From: Gracilaria domingensis
Lineage: Eukaryota > Rhodophyta > Florideophyceae > Gracilariales > Gracilariaceae
DNA: 64,000 bases
Assembly: GCA_022539475.1 (NCBI GenBank)
Contig: VCMS01000065.1
Coordinates: 248,001-312,000 of the forward strand
Direction of reading: 5' to 3'
Under the pieces are notes generated by a model. That model did not search any database. It saw only the letters and a list, made by a program, of their open reading frames with translations, and was not told where the DNA came from. Numbering within the stretch: the first letter of the stretch is position 1; every line of letters begins with the position of its first letter. This document shows positions 42,991 to 53,000 of this stretch, piece after piece. A program made the translations under genes and the position numbers.

Positions 42991-43349
42991 AGACTGGGGC
43001 TCCAAAATCGACAAGCCACGAGCTCGCCTAGAAGGGTGAATCAGATGATCGTGTAGAAACGATAGCGCCAATGGCGTCTTCCGCATTGCCACGCATTGGG
43101 GTATGTCTGCCTCGGGCCGAAGACGGCCGATCAACAGCGACCAGCGGTTCCAATCTGCCAGATACGACGTATACGGGAGGTAACTTCTCCAGAAATGGGT
43201 GACACTCTGCAGCCTCTGGTTGGCTGTGCAATGACACCGGCTGCACATAGATCTGACAACAATGTTACCCGTTGCAACGTAATACAGAACTCAATAACGA
43301 ACGTCGAAAGTTTCGACTCGAAACACGTTCTCGTGCCACGGCAGCTGTC

Positions 43350-43410
43350 GCCGTGCCACTGCCGAGTCGTCACTGCCGACTCGGCACTGCCGACTCGGCA
43401 GTGGCACGGC
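43350..43410. repeat. Perfect 20-bp inverted repeat with a palindromic loop
   Basis: Arms 43350-43369 (GCCGTGCCACTGCC...) and 43391-43410 are exact reverse complements. The 21-base loop itself contains TGCCGACTCGGCA, another palindrome with one central base. Such a sequence could extrude as a cruciform or fold as a long RNA hairpin. The surrounding GTGCCAC/CACTGCC words suggest growth by local duplication. Confidence 0.8.
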
Positions 43411-44327
43411 AGTGCCGAACGTCGCGAGCCAAAAGGCCGAACACAAAACACCCAGCGCACCGCAGTCTGTTGCCAGCAGTCTGTTGCATTCGCGCATCGT
43501 GGTGACAGAGTCTTGCTATTTGCGATACCAATGTGTTGGTTGATAACTCAAGTTCCCCATCCAAACATCAGCTTTTCGAAAAGACTTGCCACTCGTCGCT
43601 CAGCTTATGTCAACACTCCTGCTGCTATTGTCTCATATTCGGCCCGCCACTTGATCACGATGCTCTGGTTTCATTTCCACCAAATCATATACAAGGTGCG
43701 GGACCGCCGTACTGGAATGACTTGAGGAAGATCACGATATGAGTAGGCGTACCCCGAGGGCATTGGTATAGTGTTTCACGAGCGGACAATGATGGAACAG
43801 AGCCTAAGCCAATGTCAGCTCTTCAGTTCCATCATGACTTATTCAACAACAGCTCAAACTGAAAAACCTCACCGGCCATACCTAGTTGCATTACTCCGAG
43901 GAGCACAAAGTTATCATTAGTACCGACCTTGAACCAAGCAACAGAGCGCAACCATTAAGGTCGTCGATACTTGGCACTAATCTGGGTTAACAGTGTTGAC
44001 CTGTTGCAGGGGGATAAACATTATCTCAAACTGTGTCGCATCGGGCCACAATCTTTCAGCTTGGCCTGATGGACGACATCATGTAATATACATGTGCATG
44101 CGCATGTACGACTGTACGTGTACTGTCTTCTACCAACGCATACGAGGTTTGGCCCAAGGGTTAAGGGTATTCTACGCGAAAGGAGCCCACTGAGGGCATC
44201 ATGCCGGTGCAGACTCTACACTGTAACATTAGAGGTATCGTACAACAAGTTTACCAAGGGTAGTTTTCTATACTTGGGCAACTAAGATACCCAATGGTAT
44301 CAGGTATGAAAATATCTACCTGGCAGG

Positions 44328-44336
44328 TATAAAAGG
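44328..44336 (+). promoter_or_regulatory. TATA box, possibly of the secreted-protein gene
   Basis: TATAAAAGG, ~300-370 bases before the candidate start codons at 44635/44698. The preceding GGCAGG is shared with an orphan TATA box at 20665. Confidence 0.4.
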
Positions 44337-44634
44337 AACATCGTGTGGTAAGCAGTACCATGCGACGACCTTAAAACCACAGCATCCAGCAAGATCTGCG
44401 ATGCCTTCCTGAAACAACTTGTGTATGCGGTCTTTAACCACTTTTTGTAAGCGTCCACAGTATTCCACAATGTCACTCTGTTAAGTCTGAAAGTGCAGAT
44501 ACAAATCTCGCAACTTCAGCCCGTGCCACAACGCTTGGGGAGCGTTCTCCCACGTTTGGGTAAGTGGCACAGCGCGCAACGCTCCTGGCCCTCCTGATGC
44601 GCCTGCGCGTTAGCGCAGTACGCCTCAATCTGCC

Positions 44635-45621
44635 GTGCCTGCCCTGTTCAACGCCTCCACTTTGCAGATCGTCATATCACTGAAAATGTTCTCGATCATG
44701 AAGTTCCTCTCAAAAACGAAGTTTCACGCCTTTGGCATTCTCCTCGTATCCGTTCCCCTACTTGTGCAAGCCTCGTTCTTTTCGGTAGACGGACACGTCA
44801 CGCACGGCTCCAACAACTTCAATAACAAGCTTGTAGCCAACTTCTCTTCGTCTTCATTTATATTTTCATCCTTTCCACCTCTTCCCGAAATCGGAGTCAT
44901 TAACCCATCCGGCACAAATGCTTCGCTTATCACAGATAACACCCCGCTCCTCTCCCAGTTGGCAACCATAGATGCGTTCGACTTTCAGAGGTTTCTGATG
45001 CTTCCTCAGGGTGTCGGGCCTTTCAACATTCCAATCGCTATAACACCAACCTTCAATATCCTCTCTGCCAGCATACTTGATCGATCTCCTCCATTTTTCT
45101 TCGAAGATTCTGTCGACCCGGCAGTCTTAAGCCAACCTTACCTGTCGAGTGGAACAAATGCAAACGTCACTCTGCGGGATTGGAACAAAGCGGCCTCCCG
45201 TCTTTCCGGAGTGTGTCGCGGAGGAAAAGCAAGAGTAAGATTGCAGCTTCAAAATGCACTTCCGAATGGGCTGTTCACTCTGTGGGATGTTGGAGTGACA
45301 TTCCCGCTGACCCCGAATGAAAGCGTTTCCTTGTCCGCATTTGGGGGAATACCAAACGTGATAGCCACTGATGAATGGGGACGTGGTTCTATAGTCCGAG
45401 ATTTGAACTACTGTCCATTCGACAAATGTAACGGAGCTGTACGGTGTACGTTACAGATCTCTGTCAATTATCACTTCGACCATGCTGTATTCGGAGCGGC
45501 TCCGACTCTCGACTTGGCGGGGTTAGCGGCTGGACATGTTGCTGCGAATCAGATGAATATATTCCTGAACGGGGACTTCCTAATTCCCCCTCAAAACAAG
45601 TTCCGCTCCTTTCGATGGTAG
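44635..45621 (+). CDS. Unknown secreted protein
   Basis: 328 residues, or 307 from Met at 44698, which opens a clear signal peptide (KTKFHAFGILLVSVPLLVQA followed by SFF). The mature part has several N-glycosylation sites (NFS, NAS, NVT, NES) and few cysteines, some grouped near the end (YCPFDKC, RCTL). A block LPNGLFTLWDVGVTFPL followed by GRGSIVRDLNYCPF looks like a beta-sandwich protein; I do not recognise the family. No GPI or membrane end is evident. Probably extracellular or in the cell wall. The start is uncertain between 44635, 44686 and 44698. Confidence 0.72.
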   Translation: MPALFNASTLQIVISLKMFSIMKFLSKTKFHAFGILLVSVPLLVQASFFSVDGHVTHGSNNFNNKLVANFSSSSFIFSSFPPLPEIGVINPSGTNASLITDNTPLLSQLATIDAFDFQRFLMLPQGVGPFNIPIAITPTFNILSASILDRSPPFFFEDSVDPAVLSQPYLSSGTNANVTLRDWNKAASRLSGVCRGGKARVRLQLQNALPNGLFTLWDVGVTFPLTPNESVSLSAFGGIPNVIATDEWGRGSIVRDLNYCPFDKCNGAVRCTLQISVNYHFDHAVFGAAPTLDLAGLAAGHVAANQMNIFLNGDFLIPPQNKFRSFRW

Positions 45622-46557
45622 GAATTTACTGTTATTTAGTAGACGGTTGACTGTTTCACTCCCATTTGACTACAAACAGTTTTTCGATGCAAGTCTCCAT
45701 ACCCATACCAGATAAGACCTAATCGGACAGTAAACCGCAAAGGACATGTGAAAGTTCACTCATTCTTTGTTACCGCCGCAGTTCTACATCGAAACGCGTG
45801 ATGCAGTTGTACGAGTTTTCTAAAGCCCAGGTGCTGGGGAAACGGAACTCAACTTCCACTAGGATAGAAAGTAATATTTTAAGGTCCACCAAAGCTACAA
45901 GGGTATAGTACTGTACTACAAGAGCGATGATGAGGACATACAGCCGCCAATACGCTAGTGACGTCTATTTTAGCCCGAAAGTGTGCTGGGTTTCTTCGTG
46001 AGCGGGCATTTCTTTGGACAGCAACGCTCTGCAATAAGTACATGAACCGAATACTGCACCCGAAACACTGTTTCGGAAACAGAGATAAAGAGAGTACGAG
46101 TGCGAGGGTACCTGTCGCCATGCATTTGCACACCACCTTCCCACTTATGCCCGTGGCACAGCCTGGCCTCAAGCAGTCACAATGTGCGCGATAGAACAGT
46201 AAAGCCCCCTCTAGCCACTCTCTTGAAGCAATTACTTCTTCTTCTTGCTTTCTACTGCAGACTTGCGTGTAGCCTATATTGGTGAGGACTGCCCAGAATA
46301 TCTTTAACACTCTGATGAGGCACCCAAAGAATGTCCGCAGGACATAATTTTCTTCTTTGCTAAAAGAAGTGCGAAACTTCCTGCATATAGAACTGCTGGC
46401 GCCGAACCGAGGCGTGTATGTGCTCACTAGATGTGCCCTGTGAATCTGTCGTGAATCTTGTTCTTCCATTTTATCCTAACTGTAGCTCCTGCAATACATC
46501 CTTTGCTCCCGGCTTATCGATCTCCAATGTCCTCTCGCCGCTTTCCTACTGGAGAAG
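45622..46557. other. Intergenic region
   Basis: A 196-codon minus-strand frame (45879-46469) has no family motif and an odd composition; I do not accept it as a gene. Nothing else is seen. Confidence 0.45.
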
Positions 46558-47154
46558 TTAGTGCAATGCTTTTGCGCAGAAGTGCCAATTGAAAAAGCCA
46601 GCATGGGCTGTTTTTAGAGACAAAGCAAACTTTGATCTGTCTCGGCCAAAATGTGCACTAGGGCTCATTAGCACATGGCACCTTCGTATCACTGCGGAAG
46701 ATACGTTGAGCTGTACATGAGTAGAAAGCTGCTTATATTGATATGGGCGCAATGTTCGAATCGTATTTCCAGGAGGAGGGGGAAGTTTTTGTTCCGAACG
46801 ATTTGCTGGAAAACCCACTCGCGCAGTGGAAAGTCACACAAAGTCGTACTCTCAGCGGCTATGATCTCATCATCAACGGTTGCTTCGGTTTCAAATGAAG
46901 CCGATCATCATCCCCTTACAGATATCCGACGCGAAATTCAAGAAGCGCGATGTGGAAACCTTCGGCATGCTTTTCAGCATAGTTGACATGTATTGGTCGT
47001 GAGTGGCATGAGAGACAATCAAAGCAATGGCGGCAGTCAAAAACACCACACATACCATGAGAAGTACGGTCTTCGTGCGAGCTAATGATGGTATTTGGTT
47101 TTGATCAGGATCGTCATCGAGCGGGATGACGACGTGGGGAGTGGGCGAAGCCAT
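46558..47154 (-). CDS. Possible small single-pass membrane protein, spliced
   Basis: The first exon starts at 47154 in a good context (AAAATGGC) and encodes a Pro/Asp-rich start and one hydrophobic segment (TKTVLLMVCVVFLTAAIALIV). A GTAAGG donor at 46919 could join to an acceptor after TTTCCAG (exon 2 from 46805), which keeps a frame open to 46558 and gives ~160 residues in type II topology. Without splicing the frame ends at 46891. The second exon has no recognisable motif and begins with a Pro-rich stem (KLPPPPG). It lies divergent to PRA1. The first exon is plausible; the joining is a guess. Confidence 0.35.
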
Positions 47155-47518
47155 TTTTCCGAGCCTGTGGCACAAAAGAGTGAAGGAGGCGGTGAAATCT
47201 CATGCAGAAGCCCGCGAAAGGCATAGGACAAGAGTAAAAGCTTCTTAAGGTCTGCGCACATCGAATCTTTAGCCGAAGAGAGTTTTATGTCCCAAGTTCT
47301 ATCGCGATGATGGACGTCGGAGGACATGTCACTTCGTGGCTCTTTGGAAGCATTGTGGATTGGATTGGCGGTGAAATACACAATTGAGGCAGCAGAACCG
47401 AAGACTCGCGGCCTAGATTGTAGATTTGAGATTGCGAGATTGTGCAGGTTTGCTTCTAATAAGTCGCGCGCTTTTCTTTTGCGTGCTAGAGAAGAACGAG
47501 TCTTGGGAGTGAAATGAG

Positions 47519-47612
47519 TGAAGCAAGAGGTCTTTGCAGCACCTCTTGCTTCAACACTGCGTCTTACAGGGCAGATATGATATCAAAAAGGCATTAAATG
47601 CCTTTTTGATAT
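47519..47612. repeat. Two adjacent perfect hairpins
   Basis: First: TGAAGCAAGAGGT (47519-47531) and its complement (47541-47553), 13 bp, 9-base loop. Second: ATATCAAAAAGGCAT (47580-47594) and its complement (47598-47612), 15 bp, 3-base loop. They are only 26 bases apart, in the divergent space between the small membrane protein and PRA1. Confidence 0.75.
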
Positions 47613-48099
47613 GAAATTTTCATAAACAGAGATGCAAGAAAGGGCCCTTGAAGACAAGCCCATAGGGCTTAGACGCGTAGGTACCACGACGCCAAGACCT
47701 TGGCATGGGTATCAAAATGATTATGCCGTGTGGCGATCTTGTTAAGACAGGGCCGAAGAATGGGCCCGGATGCACAAAGTTTTGGCCCGAAACATGCGAA
47801 GTTTGTGTGGAAGGTGTGGTTTGTGCCCTGCTGTGATTCTGCTGGCCATGTGTTTACGTTTAAACTACACTTGTGCCCAAGTAATTGCGAGCCACTGTCA
47901 GAACTCAGCCAATTTCTGCCAGCACGCCACCGCCAATTCGAGAAACCGGTCATTTCAACCACCACCCGTACTGCTGCACTCCCACTCCCGTACACCGTTC
48001 CCCTCACCCCCCCACGCTTTTCCCCTGTCGTCCATCGCCGCCGTCCCGCTTGTCTCGTACCCGCCGAAACCAACGTCCGCGAAGTCGCACCGCTCCAAA

Positions 48100-48708
48100 A
48101 TGGCCACTTTCACCGAGCTGAAGACAACCTCCGAAGCGCCGGCCGCTCCCGCCGATGCCACCGCCACAACGTCTTCGTCCGCACCAAGCGCGCTCGGCAC
48201 CTTGTCGCATGTCGCCGGTCTCATGCCGTCGCTCGAGACGCTCAAGGATCGCATGGGAGATGTGTGGGCTCGTTCACGTCCTTGGGGCGAGTTTTGCAAC
48301 ACGTCCCAAATGAGCAAGCCCGAGTTCAACGAGCTGTTCGAGCGCGTGCGTGAGAACGGTGAATATTATGCGTTTAACTATCTCGTGATTTTGCTCATCA
48401 TGTCTGCGTTGACCATTTTGACGTCGCCGTTGGCCTTTTTGGGCGGTTTGTTCATTGCGTTGGCGTACTTTTACCTTTACTTCCTTAATCCGGAACCACT
48501 TGTGGTTGCCGGCGTCACTTTCGATAACAACGTCAAGGCCGCGTTCATCACTGTGTTTTCTCTTGTTATGTTGTGGCTCACAGGCGCCGGCGCCACTTTC
48601 ACAGTGCTTGTGGCTGTGGTTGGGATTATCGCTGTTACTCACGCCGCCGTGCGTAGACCTCCGGGTGAAGCTGACTTCGAAACTGCGTATACTCCCGCAA
48701 CTGTCTAA
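48100..48708 (+). CDS. PRA1-family (prenylated Rab acceptor) protein
   Basis: 202 residues from the chosen ATG. The N-terminal ~50 residues are Ala/Ser/Thr-rich; then come RPWGEFCNTSQMSKP (the PRA1 entry motif), N..YYAFNYLVILL, and two long hydrophobic hairpins (~95-135 and ~150-185) separated by FLNPEPLVV. PRA1 proteins sit in the ER/Golgi membrane and help place prenylated Rab GTPases and traffic cargo. The open frame extends back to 47770, but that part is Cys- and Pro-rich and unlike the family; the ATG at 48100 (CCAAAATGGCC) is better. A single exon, the tail is short and acidic. Confidence 0.85.
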   Translation: MATFTELKTTSEAPAAPADATATTSSSAPSALGTLSHVAGLMPSLETLKDRMGDVWARSRPWGEFCNTSQMSKPEFNELFERVRENGEYYAFNYLVILLIMSALTILTSPLAFLGGLFIALAYFYLYFLNPEPLVVAGVTFDNNVKAAFITVFSLVMLWLTGAGATFTVLVAVVGIIAVTHAAVRRPPGEADFETAYTPATV

Positions 48709-49224
48709 TTGTGTTAACCAGTTGGCAATGTCCAAAGCGTCGACCGCATGCTCGTTCTTTAGTTTCTCACTTTCTGTAAATCCTTTATGTGGTCGCCTTG
48801 TTATCGCATGTTTCGTGTAGCGCTGGGAACACCATTGATCAAAGATGAGTATGGGCGATTGTTCTTCTATTCGGCTCTCTAGATGCGAGTCTTGCACCTT
48901 GACAGAACGAGGGAATGCGTTGCGTTGTTGGTATGGTCGCCAACGGAAATTGGGGGCGTTTGTTAGCTCGTGATCAGTGATGCGAAGTAGGTGTTTTATT
49001 TCCTAGCCGACATTTTTCTTTGGTAAAGCTGACGCAAATGGATACAAGCGCATCACCTTTGTGCTATATTGTGCTGCGGGGAAAAGCTTGTCGACAATCC
49101 TTTGGTGACTGGGTGGCGAGGGAGGCGTCCATCGAGATTAGCATACCAGCAGCGCGCTTCATTGCTCGCACCGAGTGCTTCACGTAGTTCGTCCAAAACT
49201 GAAGATGTAGGCGCGCCCAGTGAA
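48709..49224. other. Intergenic region between convergent genes
   Basis: 3' ends of PRA1 and the Tim13 gene. No gene or strong repeat seen. Confidence 0.5.
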
Positions 49225-49546
49225 CTACATGCCGCGATTCGATCGGTTTGCCAAAGCTTCGGTGACAACGTTCATGGCATCGATAAATCTAAACAGACAT
49301 CTGATGCGTGCGGTGAAGAAGGGATTGTTAGCGACTTTTGGCGGCGACCGTGAGGACAGAGATTAAACACGCTTACTTTTCGACGCAGGCTGTTTCTCGA
49401 GACGACATTTGCTTCTTGGACACGTCGGCGCAGACGTTGAAGCACTTTTCCGTCACCTGCTCCCGAAACACCTCTCCCATTTGTGCTTTCACCTGAGCCT
49501 CGATACGGGCCATCATTTCCGAGACATCTGCGTTCCCCGACGACAT
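49225..49546 (-). CDS. TIM13: Tim13-type small mitochondrial import chaperone (spliced)
   Basis: Two exons, 49546-49377 and 49300-49225, with a 76-base GTAAGC..CAG intron, encode 81 residues. The twin CX3C motif is complete: CFNVC, 14 residues, CVEKC, with the last Cys supplied by exon 2. The spacing and the VTEKCF and C..RF.DA....... surroundings match Tim13, which works with Tim8 in the intermembrane space to carry hydrophobic precursors toward the inner membrane. Tim8, Tim9 and Tim10 share the motif, but the EAQVKAQMGEVFREQVTEKCF start is closest to Tim13. The gene is easily missed because each exon is short. It diverges from the HECT ligase gene, 522 bases away. Confidence 0.85.
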
Positions 49547-50050
49547 GTTGCAGAAAGCGCCGCACCGCCGCGATTACGCCGTCACTTCGCGAGCTGGGGC
49601 GAGTCGCCATAAGGCGGATCTGCCATAAGGAGGATCACGCCTTGGCCGTCAACCATCAAAGATGTGTGAAAACTGAAATGCACGTGTCTGCGCTGGCGTG
49701 GTGGCCACGTGGTTCCGTGGAGAGTGGTGGCGCTTGGAAGTGCCGAGCTGCCTGTAGTCTCCGCAGATGACGTTCCAAGCAAAAGCTGGCCGGGACGGCA
49801 GACGCGACATTCTCCGCATCCCGCTTGCAGCGCCGGCACAAGCCTCCGCGGTGACACGCCTGGGACCATCTCCATCAGTCTGCCACGCCGCACTGCCCCC
49901 TCCACTGCGATCCCCCGCCGCCGCGAAACGAGAAGGCCCGTTCGCCTCTTGTTTTTCGACGCCTTCCGTAAACTCCACGCCTCGCTCACAACGCCGACAC
50001 CTGTCTGTCCACGCCATTCCAGTCTTCCCGACCCTCGTGCTTCACCGCGT

Positions 50051-50064
50051 GTACCAACGGTACC
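50051..50064 (+). promoter_or_regulatory. Recurrent GTAC-ACGGTAC motif, site 8
   Basis: GTACCAACGGTACC ends 3 bases before the HECT ligase ATG at 50068, so if the ATG is right the site lies in the transcript leader. Confidence 0.45.
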
Positions 50065-50067
50065 AGC

Positions 50068-53000
50068 ATGGATACCTCATCCTCCTCTTCCTCTTCTGGC
50101 ATGGATGAAGGTTCGATGAGTACCGACCGCGAGGACGGCTACCACCTCCGCATCGGCGAAGAAGGTTCCAACGAAGAGTTTGACGACGATAACGACGACG
50201 ACGAAGACGACGATATGGATGAAGAAGAGTCCGACCCAAACGACGAGTTCCAAGACGCCATCGACGATGTGGTGCATGATTTGGGCTTTTTCGGCCGCCA
50301 TCGCAGAATCCTTAGCACCGAGCTCTCAATCCCGCGCTACGGGCTACACGAGGACGCCTCCCTGCGTGACATGCTGCGCACCACCGTGCAGGGTCTTGTC
50401 AGATCAGGTTCGGTCAGCCATTTCCCGCGCAGCATCCACTTTGAACGATTAGATCCCGATCAGCACCCGGATGAGCCTCTCAGGCTTCCTTCGTCGCGCA
50501 TGCGAGAAGGCCACTTGCGCGAAGCCCACTGGCATATGCGTACCAGTTTTAGGCGCTCAGAGCCCCTGGCAATACATCCTTCTCTGCGAAGGCGTGCTAC
50601 TCCGTTTGCGCCTGAAACTGATGTGGATGATAATGCTTCCGGCAGAAGCTCTGAATCCGCCGATGGACAAACATCGTTCAGCGTCTTACGCTCAATCTCT
50701 CGAATGCATTCCCTCGCTGCTGAGCAAAACCTGCGAGACGACGACGTTTTAAGTCAGTATATAGACAGGCATTTGTCGCCCGCAGCTACGGACGAACCAT
50801 CTACATCTGTTTCGGATCCCGTCATACATGATTCTAATCTTGGATGGTTATCTCGCAACCGAAATTTTGATCGTTTCTCACAAAATGACAGAGAGAGGGA
50901 GAGAATACCTGCTGCTCTGCTTCGTCGCTGGACCTATCACCCTTTCTCGGATGGTGGAGATGTTCTCCCTGCCATGTTCGATGTTTCGACCCCATCGAGA
51001 AGACCATCAAGGGCATTGGATGGAAAGCCGTTAATTACCTTGGAGAACCACAGCAGTGTAACGCCGCTTGTGGAAGACGTGACTCAGCAGTTTAGCTCTA
51101 TGCTATCCGACCTTCAATCCATTGACAATAAAGTTGAACAGGCCGAAAGGAGGTTTGAAAACTTTAAAGATGCGAAGAATAAGAAGAAGGAAGAAGAGGA
51201 GCAAGTCAAGGAGTCTGAGAAAGCATCTAACGAAGAACAGCGTGTTGAAATTCGAGATCATGACGAAGGGGGTGATAATAATGCAGACAACCAAGAAATG
51301 GATGATGCCAATCAGGAGGCTTCCGAAGGTTCTGAGGCGGTGCCCTCCGATTCCAATCTGGACATGAGTCGCCAAACTGATGAGAATCAAGCGGAACTCG
51401 GTAGTGGCTTGCAACAAGCCATTCCGCGCTCCGCTCCCGGACTGGGCAATATACAGGAGGAGGTTCCCCTCCCTGATCTTGTCATGGACTCCATAGAGGT
51501 CTCCAGAAGAAGAGGTTCTGAACAACAACAGAACTCAACGGAGAGTCAGTCTGAGAACCCCATTGAGTCTCAGAATCACGAGGACTTGCCATCAACACCG
51601 AGAGAGCCGACTGAGACAGATCAGGGGGCCAGTCAAGAGGCTCCACAAGAAAACGGGGGAGAAAGTGTTGATCCTCCGTCGAACAACTTTTCGGAGGTCG
51701 TTGCGCAAAGGGCTGCCGCTGCCGGAATCTCGTTAGATGCGCCTGCAAATGTCAACCCTGCAGTAGTAGCAGCAGCAACAGAGAGCACTGGGATAGATCC
51801 GGCCTTTTTGGCAGCGCTACCGGAAGAAATGCGAACAGAGATATTGACCCAATACTACGACAGCATTCGGACTAACACAAACGCACAGTCCGACCAAACC
51901 TCCGCTGGGGCCACTAACATTAACCTTGACTTTTTGATTGCCCTACCCCCTGCTCTTCGAACCGAAGTTTTAGAGATGGAAGCTCAATTCCAATCAAGAC
52001 AAGAAGCACAGAATGGCTCCAGAAATGTCGAAAACGGAGATAGCAATGCCCAGGGTTCCCAAATGCCGGGTGCGGAAATGGACAATGCCACGTTCCTGGC
52101 AACTCTGCCTCCGGAACTTCGGGAAGAGGTTCTGCTCACCTCTGGGGAGGACTTCATTCAATCCCTTCCGCCTCACGTAGCTGCCGAGGCGCGGCTTCTG
52201 CGCGAGCGAGAAATGAACGCAAGAGCACCATGGGGCCAGCAAGGTTCTCCGTATGGATCTGACCGAAGAGCACCAGGGATTTTGCGCAGTGGCTCTAATG
52301 GACGTCATGAACGTAACAGACGACGCGCTGCTCCAACCTTGCGATGGAGAAAAGTTGATGACGGATGGCTGAGGGAGCTAAAGGATGGAGAGAATGAACC
52401 TGATGCTTTCCTTGATATTGATGGTATTGCTTCATTAGTCAATCTGCTTTGGATTCGCCACCCAGAGTTTGGAAAGGAGCAAATATATCAAGTGTTTCGA
52501 TTTGCTTGCAGGACAACAAGTACGAGGCAGCTTGTCCTTCATGAGCTCGTCAATTTGGTGACCAGCAGCGATTCAGAAAGTCCTGGGGCCGAAAGCTCTG
52601 TCATTAATGCTCGTGATTTCGAACACGGGAGGCTTCATGCGACTGCGGTGCGACGAGGCCTCGAGATCCTTTACATGATATGCAAAGATGACAAAATTGT
52701 ATCAGAGTTTCTCTTGGGCCTTCCCCATTCACCGGAGGAGCTTCATGATTGTACTACCACACCTTTTTCTAAGTTGACTTACAAAGCAACTAGCTTGTCT
52801 ACTCTGATGGCTCTGATGCAAACAAAATTGTTCAATCGAAGTGACTCTCACATGGATCAGCTGATAAGGTTGATAAGTTTAATTAGCGCGTCTATTCCTC
52901 CGGCAAAATCGAACGAAAATGTACAATTGAAGGGAAGGCGAGACCGACGCCATGCTCGAATGCTTCTTGACCGTTCAAGCCTGACAGAGCCTATGGGTCT

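Larger units (their letters stand above)
42991..44634. other. 1.6-kb intergenic region
   Basis: No supported gene. It holds the large inverted repeat at 43350-43410 and a TATAAAAGG box at 44328-44336. Confidence 0.5.

Noticed and set aside
45879-46469. 196-codon minus-strand frame
   Set aside because: No recognisable domain, scattered cysteines and no promoter-like signal; it may be chance.
47770-48099. N-terminal extension of PRA1
   Set aside because: Cys/Pro-rich and unlike PRA1; the ATG at 48100 has better context and family length.
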